This document shows, one piece after another, positions 45,210 through 53,708 of a stretch of 64,000 nt of DNA (position 1 is the stretch's first letter; every line of letters begins with the position of its first letter). Made by a program: the position numbers and the translations under genes. The notes beneath the pieces are model-generated. The model was given only the letters and a program-made list of their open reading frames with translations, was not told the DNA's origin and made no database searches. Location of the stretch: contig DXIE01000028.1 in assembly GCA_019113005.1 (NCBI GenBank), forward strand, positions 97,747 to 161,746, read 5' to 3'. The DNA is from Candidatus Butyricicoccus avistercoris (GTDB taxonomy: Bacteria > Bacillota > Clostridia > Oscillospirales > Butyricicoccaceae).

Positions 45210-46670
45210 TTACAAGTATAAAACGAACTTATCCTGTGATTTCTTAAAAATCCATGCACCAAATAATAACGGAATTAGTGCAGAAATAAAACAGAATAAA
45301 TATGCCTTAGGTTCTGGTGATACCCCATTTAATAAAACGGTTCTAAAAAATCTTATTATATGATATAGAGGGTTTATCTTCATTATATACGATAAATGTC
45401 CACTCACTATCGATTCTGGATAAAAAATAGGGGTCATGTACATCCATATCATATTAAATACATTCCATAAAAATTGTGTATCTCTAAAAAACACCATTGA
45501 ACAGGATAAAATCATTCCCATTCCAAGTGACAGCATCATCAAACATAATACTGCAAATGGAAGAACAAAAACAGACGTGGTTATATGCACTCTAGTTGCT
45601 ATCATTACAACTAATAAAGGTATTAATGAAAGTGCAAAATTTATTAAACTGGACATTGTTCTACTAATAGGATATATATACTTTGGTATATACACTTTTG
45701 TAATAAGAGAAGCATTTCCAACAATAGATGTTAAACACATATTAGTTACTTCACTGAAGAAGTTATAACAAACTATACCAGTTAATAAATACACAGCAAA
45801 ATTTTCAATTTCAGACTTGAAAATCGTTGAAAATACGATATATTGAACTGTCATCATAAGCATAGGATTTAGAAAACTCCAAAAAATACCTAATATACTG
45901 CGCTTATATTTGCTCTTAAAATCCCTTGAAACCAGCTGTTGTAACAAGAAACGATATTTTTTACCTGCGTTCAATAGTCTTAATACCAAAATATCTTTGC
46001 CTGATTTAAATGCTGAAATGATATAGTATGAAAAGCATAACAACACTATTGCAAATACTGTTACTATATGCCAGTAATAATGTCCAAACCAAAGTTCACG
46101 ACTTCCAAATATCTGATAACATATTATTCCATCTATTTTATTTCCATTAACAATGGCCTTTTCATTTTCTCTTAATGATATCTGTGCTTCCCCTCTAGCT
46201 AGTGAAATTGAGCTGCCATAATATAGCGATGGTACACTTCCATCACTACCATCTTTAGAGTAAATTCTTAAAATATATTGTTTATTAGGAATTATTTTTA
46301 TAGGCTTATCACTTCGTATTTCAACAATATTATTGTTTTGTGAAAACAATCCCATATCAATGTCTTTTTGCATAAGAACTTCATTTTTTTCATCTATTAA
46401 CGAAACCTCCATTGTTCCACCAATAGGTCTTTCAAAGTCAGTCCCTAGTAAACATATATAACTTATTTCTGTACCGTCAAACGAAAAAGGCTGTTCTATG
46501 GTTAAACCTGTTACCATTTCCCCAATTTCATTTGTAGCTTGAACCATATCACCACTGTCAGTTGATGCACTGTATAACTGCTCTCCACCAACAAAATAAA
46601 AAACTGTAGCAGAGATAACAAATATACCCCATACTAAACATAAAACCTTCTTAATGAATTTAAACTCCAT
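45210..46670 (-). CDS. Glycan-exporting ABC transporter permease with N-terminal extracytoplasmic domain
   Basis: 486 residues. A first membrane helix (VLCLVWGIFVISATVFYFV) is followed by a ~170-residue outer beta-rich domain (QPFSFDGTEISYICLLG to SKDGSDGSVPSLYYG), a second helix, and then a normal ~260-residue ABC-2 permease of the Wzm/TagG type (QQLVSRDFKSKYKRSILGIFWSFLNPMLMM). Ordinary Wzm is only the last part. The extra domain may bind the glycan outside, perhaps substituting for the sugar-binding domain missing from the ATPase. That is inference. Confidence 0.88.
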   Translation of the reverse strand: MEFKFIKKVLCLVWGIFVISATVFYFVGGEQLYSASTDSGDMVQATNEIGEMVTGLTIEQPFSFDGTEISYICLLGTDFERPIGGTMEVSLIDEKNEVLMQKDIDMGLFSQNNNIVEIRSDKPIKIIPNKQYILRIYSKDGSDGSVPSLYYGSSISLARGEAQISLRENEKAIVNGNKIDGIICYQIFGSRELWFGHYYWHIVTVFAIVLLCFSYYIISAFKSGKDILVLRLLNAGKKYRFLLQQLVSRDFKSKYKRSILGIFWSFLNPMLMMTVQYIVFSTIFKSEIENFAVYLLTGIVCYNFFSEVTNMCLTSIVGNASLITKVYIPKYIYPISRTMSSLINFALSLIPLLVVMIATRVHITTSVFVLPFAVLCLMMLSLGMGMILSCSMVFFRDTQFLWNVFNMIWMYMTPIFYPESIVSGHLSYIMKINPLYHIIRFFRTVLLNGVSPEPKAYLFCFISALIPLLFGAWIFKKSQDKFVLYL

Positions 46671-46708
46671 ATTTTGTTCCTTTTCAAATAAATTTTACTT
46701 ATTTTCTT

Positions 46709-47509
46709 TTATGATATTTTCTTCATTTTCTTTATTATTTTTATTATATTTTCAGGCAATATACCGACAACTAGAGGTTTAAATATATATGGTATTGCAT
46801 TTGTCAAGCAACCTAATTGTTTAAATCTTCTATACCTTGTAACGGATTCATTTATTCTATGCTTGAATTTTCTATTACCCTTTATATTTGTAGAAAGCGT
46901 ATAATCAAACAAGATTTCTTGCAAATTAGCTCCTTTATATCCTTCAGCATATAGTCTTAAAAACAAATCATAATCTTCACATAGAATAGAGTATTTATCT
47001 TCTGAATATCCATTAACCATTTCTATAGCATCTCTACGAAATAAAATTGTTGGATGTATATATGGTTGTGTAAAATAAAAATCTTTAACTTGTGGATATT
47101 CTGGAAATTTTCTAGTACCTATGTTTTTATTTTCACAAACCAAATTAACATTTGTACCAACAAACGCTATTTCAGGATTTTTATCCAAAAATATCACTTG
47201 TTTTTCCAACCTTTTTGAATGAGAATAATCATCATCATCCATTCTAGCAATATATTTTCCTTTTGCCTCTTTAATACAAACATTTAATTTTTCAGCTAAA
47301 TGAAATTTATTTCCATAACGAATTAATTTAACTCTACTATCTTTTTTTGATATTCTATCCAAATAATCTTTAGCTTTATCATTTGAACCATCATCACATA
47401 TCAAAAATTCAAAATCATTATATGTTTGCGATAAAATAGATTCTATGCTAGTTTTCAATTTGGAAATATCCTGATTTCTATATAGAACACCCATCAATAC
47501 TGACACCAT
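46709..47509 (-). CDS. Glycosyltransferase family 2
   Basis: 266-residue GT-A enzyme: VSVLMGVLYRNQDISKLKTSIESIL, FEFLICDDGSNDKA, YIARMDDDDYSHSKRLEKQV (DxD) and LCEDYDLFLRLYAEGYKG (ED catalytic-base region). First gene of the minus-strand operon, with GGAG nine bases before the ATG. Donor and acceptor unknown. Confidence 0.9.
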   Translation of the reverse strand: MVSVLMGVLYRNQDISKLKTSIESILSQTYNDFEFLICDDGSNDKAKDYLDRISKKDSRVKLIRYGNKFHLAEKLNVCIKEAKGKYIARMDDDDYSHSKRLEKQVIFLDKNPEIAFVGTNVNLVCENKNIGTRKFPEYPQVKDFYFTQPYIHPTILFRRDAIEMVNGYSEDKYSILCEDYDLFLRLYAEGYKGANLQEILFDYTLSTNIKGNRKFKHRINESVTRYRRFKQLGCLTNAIPYIFKPLVVGILPENIIKIIKKMKKIS

Positions 47510-47942
47510 AATATTTTCTCCAACACCTTTAACATATTATATGTGTATTAAATACTGGATTTATTGCATATTCTCGCCTTAATAACAAAGTCTAAATAAT
47601 AAAAAAATACATCTAATCAAGATATATTTTATCATAAAACGTATTTACAAACAACACATATTAAAACTTTACTTTAAGCGTCTATTTATTGCTTAATTAT
47701 AAAATTAATTTTTTTAAATAATTAAAATATATTAGCAATTTCTTTTTAACTCCTCAATTATGAAAACGCAGAATATCATACATAATAATATCTGTTTTTG
47801 GTAAAGTTAGTAATAAAACTATTGTATTAGTATATATACCAAAGTTTTTCTAATATTATTTAAATTTATCAATTTCCCATCAATTTTCGCTCAATGCAGA
47901 AAGAATACTTTCCTACTATAATAAATCCAAGGAGGTGAAACA
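47510..47942. other. Divergent intergenic region between the glycan operon and the replication module
   Basis: No coding frame. It contains the operon promoter (separate entry) with a leader of about 110 nt, and on the plus side a clear AAGGAGGTG before ATG 47943. An imperfect GGTA...TACC inverted repeat lies near 47800-47845; its role is unclear. Confidence 0.5.
47626..47654 (-). promoter_or_regulatory. Promoter of the 22.5-kb glycan operon
   Basis: Minus strand TTGTTT-17 bp-TAAAAT with an extended TGA before the -10. It lies about 117 bp upstream of the first gene, leaving a long leader. It is the only good promoter seen before this co-oriented gene set. Confidence 0.5.
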
Positions 47943-48713
47943 ATGTCTAGATATATAACAAAGAACTGTACATTACCGCCGTATATGGCATTTCCAAGAT
48001 TTTTGTTAGAAAACCAAAATCTAAACGAAACCGCAAAAATTCTATACACTATACTTTTAGACCGTACAAAATTATCATTATCACATATGGACTGGATAGA
48101 CGAAATAGGACGAGTTTTTATATATTTCCCGATTAAATCTCTTTGTGAAATTATGCATAAAAGTGATATGTCAATAAAAACTGCACTGTCTGCATTAGAA
48201 AAAGAAGATTTAATTTATCGTAAAAGACAAGGTGTAGGACGACCTAATAGAATTTATGTAAAATTTCCATCTACTATTATGATAGAAAGAAAACCGTCTA
48301 CCATACAGAAAGAAAATGTTACTCAAGACAGAAAGAAAATATACCACGAAACAGACGATAAACTTTCTACCAAATATAAAGAAAACTTTCCATCAAGCAG
48401 CAATAAACCTTTACTTCCATCAGAAATAAAACTTTCTAGAAGTAATAATAATATAAATAATAACAATACTAATAAAATAAATGAGCAATATAACGTTTAT
48501 GGTTCATATAGAAATGTTTTTTTAACTTTAGATGAATATACTTTGCTGAAAAACGAAATCAAAAACTGTGATGAATATATCGAAAATTTGTCACGTTATA
48601 TTGCTTCTACTGGCAAAAAGTATACTTGTCATGCTGCAACAATACGTAACTGGGCAATGCGTGACACACAGAAAAAAAGAAGTTATGAATGTAGTGAGGA
48701 GGAAAGTCTATGA
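47943..48713 (+). CDS. Replication initiator protein A (RepA_N) domain protein
   Basis: 256 residues. YMAFPRFLLENQNLNETAKILYTILLDRTKLS with IYFPIKSLCEIMHKSDMSIKTALSALEKEDLIYRKRQGVGRPNRIYVK is the winged-helix RepA_N pattern of Gram-positive plasmids and integrative elements. A low-complexity linker (NNINNNNTNK) and a C-terminal domain (LDEYTLLKNEI...YTCHAATIRNWAMRD) follow, as usual. It overlaps the DnaC-like gene. It suggests that the element, once circular, may replicate or once did. Confidence 0.88.
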   Translation: MSRYITKNCTLPPYMAFPRFLLENQNLNETAKILYTILLDRTKLSLSHMDWIDEIGRVFIYFPIKSLCEIMHKSDMSIKTALSALEKEDLIYRKRQGVGRPNRIYVKFPSTIMIERKPSTIQKENVTQDRKKIYHETDDKLSTKYKENFPSSSNKPLLPSEIKLSRSNNNINNNNTNKINEQYNVYGSYRNVFLTLDEYTLLKNEIKNCDEYIENLSRYIASTGKKYTCHAATIRNWAMRDTQKKRSYECSEEESL

Positions 48714-49522
48714 ATACAAATTGTCTATCAAAAGATGAGTATTTTAATGAAATTGATGGGTTAATTTACTGTTCAAAATGCCACACACCAAAACAAACCC
48801 GAATTGAACTTGATAATAATTTACAAATCCGAAATATCAGATGTAAATGCAGAATAAAAGCATATGAAAATGAACAATCAGAACAACTTCAGCGTAAACA
48901 AATGATGAAAATTAAATTTCTTCGTGCTAACTGTTTGCAAGATAATACGCTCTATGATTATTCATTTGCAAATGATACTGGCATAAATCCACAAATGCAC
49001 TATGCACATGATTATGTAGATAACTGGGATAAAATGAAAACCAGTTCGCTTGGTATACTTTTATGGGGTGATGTAGGAACTGGAAAGAGTTTTTTTGCGG
49101 GTTGTATTGCAAATGCACTCATAGACAAAGGTATACCTGCTATGATGACCAACTTTTCAAGAATATTAAACACAATATCCATTATGAACCCTACTGACCG
49201 TAACAAATTTATTGATAGCTTAAATAATTATCCGCTTTTAATCCTTGATGACCTTGGAATTGAGCGAAGTTCCAAATTTGCACTTGAGCAAGTATTTCAT
49301 GTGATTGATAGCAGATATAGAAGTAAATTACCGCTTATAGTTACAACTAACTTAACATTGTCTGAAATGAAAGACACATCAAATATTGCAAAACATCGTA
49401 TTTATGACAGAGTGCTTGAACGCTGTGTTCCAATAAAAATAAATGGTGCAAACCTAAGAGAAGAAAATGCCAAAGCCAATATTAAAACAGTTAAGAATAT
49501 TTTCTCATCTCATACAGCATAA
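48710..49522 (+). CDS. DnaC/IstB-like helicase-loader ATPase
   Basis: 270 residues. An N-terminal zinc-finger-like part (CSKCHTPKQ, IRCKCRIK) precedes an AAA+ domain: Walker A LLWGDVGTGKSFFAG, Walker B PLLILDDLGIERSSK, sensor I PLIVTTNLTL and the arginine region HRIYDRVLERC. Translationally coupled to the RepA_N gene (ATGA-type overlap). Such RepA_N plus DnaC pairs form the replication module of many clostridial integrative elements. Confidence 0.9.
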   Translation: MNTNCLSKDEYFNEIDGLIYCSKCHTPKQTRIELDNNLQIRNIRCKCRIKAYENEQSEQLQRKQMMKIKFLRANCLQDNTLYDYSFANDTGINPQMHYAHDYVDNWDKMKTSSLGILLWGDVGTGKSFFAGCIANALIDKGIPAMMTNFSRILNTISIMNPTDRNKFIDSLNNYPLLILDDLGIERSSKFALEQVFHVIDSRYRSKLPLIVTTNLTLSEMKDTSNIAKHRIYDRVLERCVPIKINGANLREENAKANIKTVKNIFSSHTA

Positions 49523-49528
49523 TAAAAT

Positions 49529-49568
49529 CACCCCAGTTGATAGCATTATAACTAACAAATGGGGTGAA
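49529..49568. terminator. Hairpin between convergent genes
   Basis: TCACCCCA / TGGGGTGA, 8-bp stem with a long loop, just past the dnaC-like stop and before the stop of the convergent small gene. Confidence 0.5.
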
Positions 49569-49572
49569 AATC

Positions 49573-49809
49573 TTATCTTTCTAAACCTATCGACTTTTTA
49601 GCCATACTTTCACGGTTTTTAAGTAATAAATCACGGGTATTCTCATAGAGGCTTTCTTTACCTGATTTAAAAACACCAATAAGATATTTTTTATCATGGT
49701 ATTCATTGCATATTTCATTTACTTTTTGTGATACAGCTTCATCTTTTTGGTCATCATTTGTAAGCCAAATTGTTACAAGCTTTTTAACATCATTTACTTC
49801 ATATAGCAT
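49573..49809 (-). CDS. Small integrative-element-associated protein
   Basis: 78 residues, MLYEVNDVKKLVTIWLTNDDQKDEAV...YLIGVFKSGKESLYENTRDLLLKNRESMAKK. I recognise the pattern VNKLVTIWLTN ... VAVFxSGxxDL from short proteins that recur in clostridial conjugative and mobilisable elements, usually near replication or mobilisation genes. Function unknown. AGGGAGGT precedes the start. Confidence 0.65.
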   Translation of the reverse strand: MLYEVNDVKKLVTIWLTNDDQKDEAVSQKVNEICNEYHDKKYLIGVFKSGKESLYENTRDLLLKNRESMAKKSIGLER

Positions 49810-50013
49810 TTATAAGTACCTCCCTAATAAAGTTATAATTTCCAATTAAAATGTGTTTTATAACACTTTATTTTATGAAATAAGAATAACAAATATTTAG
49901 GTTATATACATTGATTGCAAATTGACAGTAAATTGTGTTCGGCTACAAATTTCGACATCATATGTTTATATAAAGTTATATACTCAAATTATAATAAAAG
50001 TGAGGTGATTTGC

Positions 50014-52200
50014 GTGAAACGTTGTGATTTTTCAAATATTATGTCAATTATGAAAGAACATATTTCAGAGAATTTTCAAATATCGCAAATTAAATTTATA
50101 ACAGAATTATTTGAATCATTTTTAAATGAACCAAATTCAAAAGATTTCATGCTAGATGAGGGGCAAGTTTGTCGCTGGATAAATGGACAAGCAAAAATCA
50201 GTGTTAGCATTATTCAGTATTATTCTGAGCCTTTAAATTTAAAATTGCTTGCAAACACAATAGAAAATAAAATTTTTCCTTTATTTTATGATATTTATCA
50301 TGTAATACAGCTTATTTATGAACTTTTAACGAAAGATAATAGTATATCTGAGCAGAAAAAACATGAGCTTTCAAACGGTTATCCATTTAAAACACGTATT
50401 CAAATGGCTGATTTTATAGCAAATATGCTGTATTTTGGTATGAGTCGCACATTTATACCCCAGAAAGCATTAAAAGAAAAAAGTGGTTCTGCTGTTTTAA
50501 GAACACAAATTATAGGGCATGATATACCTAAACCGTGTCGCTGGTTTTGTGGCAGAGAACAAGAGATAAAGCAAATTGAAAAACTTTTACAAACCGAAGG
50601 TAAACTATTTTTAAGCGGAATTGCAGGCATAGGCAAAAGTGAACTTGCAAAAGCCTATGCACATTCTAAGCATTATAAAAACATGCTTTATATCGCATAT
50701 ACGGGCGATTTAAAGCATGATATTGCATCTATGACATTCATAGATGATTATGAGCAAATAATGCGTTTAAAGCGACATGAGATGGTTTTATCATCGTTAG
50801 AAGATGATAGCTTGATTTTAATAGACAATATAAATACAACGCTAGAAGATGACCCATATATTATGAAATTATTAAATTATAGATGTCATGTTTTACTTAC
50901 AACTAGAAGTCATTTTGAATATTTACCACAAATATCTATTAAGCCTTTTGCAAATACAGAGGATAGTTTAAATCTTATCTCATATTTTTACCCAATAGAT
51001 AATAAAGAACAAATAATTCCGCTTATAAACGCAGTACATGGGCATACCTTTGCAATAGAAATGATAGGTCGTTTGCTTAAATTTAGAAATATAACCCCAG
51101 CAGAGCTATATAATAAAATAAAAATTAAAAATATGTGGGTTAGTTTAAAAGAGAAAATACGTATGACAAAAGACGGTACAAGCAAAAAAGAAACATATTA
51201 TCAGCATATACATATGTTATTTTCACTATTTAAGCTAAATAAAGAGCAAAAATATATTTTATCTTCACTATCTCTTATGCCTTGTATAAACCAAGATTTT
51301 GAGCTTAGTATATTTGCTGAGTGGCTTGAGTTAAAATCATTTGATACAATAACATATTTAATAGATATTGGGCTTATACAGTCGGAAAACGGCAACGATT
51401 TAAAACTATCACCTATTGTTATGGATATCATATAAGCCGATTTACCCGCAAATACTAAAAATTGTAGTGTGCTTCTTGAGCATATATAGAATATATGTTT
51501 ATCTCATAACGCTGAATATGAACATTATGAAATTCTTTTTAAAGCGATTGACATAATTATAGAAAAAATTAATATTAAAGATAAAGAATACTTTATTCGC
51601 TTTTTAGATAATCTATATCCATATATGGATAAATACCAATATTATAGCGGTATTGAGCACATAAAAAATAAACTGCATGATATTTTCAAAGACAATATAC
51701 CATTTAGAGAACACGCTATTATACTAGAATGTGAAGCAATACTGGCTTTGGAGGTTGAGCACAATTTTATAAAAGCAAAAGAGCTTTGGAAACAAGCTGT
51801 TAATGTACTTCCAGAAACAGAAGAATATCTTTACTTGTGTTCTAACCTACATGGTAACCTTGGAAATATATATTTACAACTGAAAGACTTTAAAAATGCT
51901 ATGTCTCATATGGAGTATGCTTTCAAGCTACTAAAACAATGTAATATGATAAATAGCTACGATGCTTTTATTCAAGTGTGCAACTATTCTGAACTGCTAC
52001 TTCAAACAGGCGATCCGCAAAAGGTCATCGAGATTTTACAGCCATATGTTGAGGGTATAGATTATATACCACAGTCAAACGACCTTGCTATATTATTAAA
52101 TCTGATACAAAAAGCATATACAATGGTTGGAGATTTTGAAAAAGTCGAGTTTTATAATAAAACAATATCACATCACTTAACCCCCATTTTAAAAACTTAA
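50014..52200 (+). pseudogene. STAND (NB-ARC-like) NTPase with TPR-like C-terminus, two in-frame stops
   Basis: One frame of 729 codons carries an N-terminal helical part (MKRCDFSNIMSIMKEHISE), an NTPase (CGREQEIKQIEKLL, Walker A FLSGIAGIGKSELA, Walker B SLILIDNINT, LLTTRSH, and the GLPL-like HGHTFAIEMIGRLL) and a TPR-like region (LCSNLHGNLGNIYLQLKDFKNAMSHME). TAA at 51433-51435 (after MDII) and TAG at 51487-51489 (after LLEHI) split it into the two track ORFs. Both would be glutamine codons after a single C-to-T change, and homologues I recall have Q at the second. The GTG 50014 start follows GTGAGGTGA; the track TTG is upstream. A likely dead signalling or defence-type NTPase, though the first 474 residues could still be made. 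Confidence 0.7.
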
Positions 52201-52373
52201 AATTAATGCTTATTTTTATAAAAGTGGTATGATGGACAAACGTGGACAAAGTATTAGCAAGCAACGAATTAGCCTGTACTAATTCAAAAAAGAGGGATGA
52301 TTTCCCTCAAACCCTTTTTATCCTCTTGGGCTTACACACTGCTTATTTATATAACAAAACAACATAAAATAAA

Positions 52374-52430
52374 ACCGTCACTTGGTTTCGTTCCCTTTTA
52401 GGAAATCACCAAATGACGGTAATTTTTTAT
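52374..52430. terminator. Bidirectional terminator at the right inner edge of the element
   Basis: ACCGTCA..TGGTTTC / AAATCACCAAATGACGGT imperfect stem with T-tracts on both strands (AATTTTTTATT on plus; TTTTATTTTATG on minus). It would end the short spoVT N-terminal transcript just inside the element. Confidence 0.7.
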
Positions 52431-52603
52431 TTAACGCCTATTCTTTGCAAAAAGTGTTCTAATGACATATAGAATTGTTTCCACCACACCAACATTATCT
52501 GCGACCGGTCACCCTCTCGAATACGCATAGTTCTGCGAATTTCCTTTGGTATAACTACACGACCTAAGTCATCAATTCTACGCACAATACCTGTTGCTTT
52601 CAT
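52427..52603 (-). CDS. spoVT: spoVT 5' fragment, reading 26 codons into the element
   Basis: From ATG 52603 (GGAGGG seven bases upstream; the track start is too far upstream) the protein is MKATGIVRRIDDLGRVVIPK, then EIRRTMRIREGD: exactly the first 32 residues of SpoVT, covering the first half of its AbrB-type swapped-hairpin DNA-binding domain. The frame then crosses the 7-bp core and ends after 26 element-coded residues (RSQIMLVWWKQFYMS...), giving 58 in total. The second half of the AbrB fold (DPLEIYxDRDGEV) is missing, so it is unlikely to bind DNA normally. The complementary half is at 22698-23138 in the same orientation. Confidence 0.93.
   Translation of the reverse strand: MKATGIVRRIDDLGRVVIPKEIRRTMRIREGDRSQIMLVWWKQFYMSLEHFLQRIGVK
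52507..52513 (-). other. Right attachment-site core of the spoVT intervening element
   Basis: GGTCACC, identical to 23138-23144. On the coding strand the spoVT side is GTATTCGAGAG-GGTGACC and the element side continues GGTCGCAGATAATGTTGGTG. Joining with the left end restores ...REGD-PLEI... in frame. Confidence 0.88.
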
Positions 52604-52632
52604 ATTTTCCCTCCATATAATGAATATGAGTT

Positions 52633-52661
52633 TATTATGCTCATATATATGGAAAATATGC
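52633..52661 (-). promoter_or_regulatory. Sigma-G-like promoter of spoVT
   Basis: Minus strand GCATA-17 bp-CATAATA, about 30 bp before the start codon, fits the sigma-G/sigma-F type consensus (gmATR, spacing about 17-18, CATnmTA). B. subtilis spoVT is transcribed by sigma-G. The region is AT-rich, so chance matches are possible. Confidence 0.5.
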
Positions 52662-52771
52662 AAAATATTAAATCATATAAATACTTTATAATCAATTATA
52701 TTTACAATAAATAGTGAGTCTGTTAAAATTGAATTATCAACATTTTATTTTATTAATGGGGTGAAGAAAAA

Positions 52772-53644
52772 ATGCGTTTTTACACTATTGAAAAAGATAG
52801 CAAACAAATTGTATGTGTCGGTTTTGGTGAAAAAGAAATTTATCCAGTAAGTGATTTTGGGGTTAATTTCCGAGATATGAACAGCCTTATTGACACACTA
52901 ACTTTAAACGAATGTAAAGAAATTTTCTGTGCAAAGAATGGCAAAAATCCGATTTCCTTAGATGATGTCAAAGTGCTTGCACCTATACCATATCCAAAAC
53001 AGGACATACTTTGTATTGGTGTTAACTACACTGAACACGCAAAGGAGTCACAAAACTTCCATAAAGAGAAATTCCATAAAACTCAAGATGCTATTTACTT
53101 CTGCAAGCGTACATCACCTGCAAACTATGACGGTGGAGTTATTCCATTACATAGTGAGCTTACCCAAAAAATTGATTATGAATGTGAGCTTGGTGTGATT
53201 TTAGGCAAAGATGCAAAAAATGTAACTCGTGAAAACGCTTGGCAGTACATTTTCGGCTACACAATCATAAATGATATATCTGCTCGTGATGTACAAAAAG
53301 GCAGAGGTCAATTCTACTTTGGCAAGAGCCTTGATGGTTTTTCACCTATGGGGCCTTGTATTGTTACCGCTGATGAAATTGGTGAAAATCCTGCTTTGTC
53401 AATTAAATGCTATGTAAACGGCGAGCTTCGTCAAAACAGCACAACCAATTTACTTATACATGATATTCCAGATATTCTTTGCGACCTCACAAGAGGTATA
53501 ACCCTTAGAGCTGGTACTATTATCGCAACAGGCACTCCATCGGGTGTAGGCATGGGCTTTGACCCTCCTCGCTTTTTGCAATCAAAAGACAAAATTGTTT
53601 GTGAGATTGAAAAAATCGGCTCTTTAACTTCAATAATGGCATAA
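52772..53644 (+). CDS. Fumarylacetoacetate hydrolase family protein
   Basis: 290 residues. The FAH domain spans residues ~70-290: ILCIGVNYTEHAKES, TPANYDGG-like region, KIDYECELGVILGKDAKNV (metal-binding ExE), FGYTIINDISARDVQKGRGQF, KSLDGFSPMGPCIV and TIIATGTPSGVGMGFDPP. Enzymes of this family cleave or hydrate 2-oxo-diacids and related compounds. The substrate cannot be deduced; no catabolic partners are adjacent. ATG 52772 with GGGGTGAAG upstream, divergent from spoVT. Confidence 0.92.
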   Translation: MRFYTIEKDSKQIVCVGFGEKEIYPVSDFGVNFRDMNSLIDTLTLNECKEIFCAKNGKNPISLDDVKVLAPIPYPKQDILCIGVNYTEHAKESQNFHKEKFHKTQDAIYFCKRTSPANYDGGVIPLHSELTQKIDYECELGVILGKDAKNVTRENAWQYIFGYTIINDISARDVQKGRGQFYFGKSLDGFSPMGPCIVTADEIGENPALSIKCYVNGELRQNSTTNLLIHDIPDILCDLTRGITLRAGTIIATGTPSGVGMGFDPPRFLQSKDKIVCEIEKIGSLTSIMA

Positions 53645-53671
53645 AAAAACCCCCTCTTCCGAGGGGGTTTT
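53645..53671. terminator. Bidirectional terminator
   Basis: AAAACCCCCTC / GAGGGGGTTTT stem with A/T flanks, between the convergent FAH-family and S-layer genes. Confidence 0.88.
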
Positions 53672-53708
53672 AAATTAACTATTTATAGATTAAAAACCTT
53701 ACAAATAA

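Larger units (their letters stand above)
23138..52513. mobile_element. 29.4-kb serine-recombinase element interrupting spoVT (skin-like), with glycan cargo
   Basis: The two ends carry the same 7-bp core inside the two halves of spoVT, in direct orientation. Excision by the resident large serine recombinase would release a 29,369-bp circle and restore spoVT. Inside, from left to right: the recombinase, a minus-strand glycan operon (24986-47509), plus-strand RepA_N and DnaC-like replication genes, a small ICE-associated protein and a broken STAND NTPase. No relaxase, T4SS or phage structural genes are visible, so it is not self-transmissible as it stands. It looks like an integrative element reduced to recombinase, replication remnants and cargo. 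Sporulation-linked excision is inferred from the target gene. Confidence 0.9.

Noticed and set aside
52427-52603. Stand-alone small AbrB-family regulator
   Set aside because: It lacks the second half of the AbrB fold, its divergence point is the shared 7-bp core, and the missing half lies at the other end of the element.
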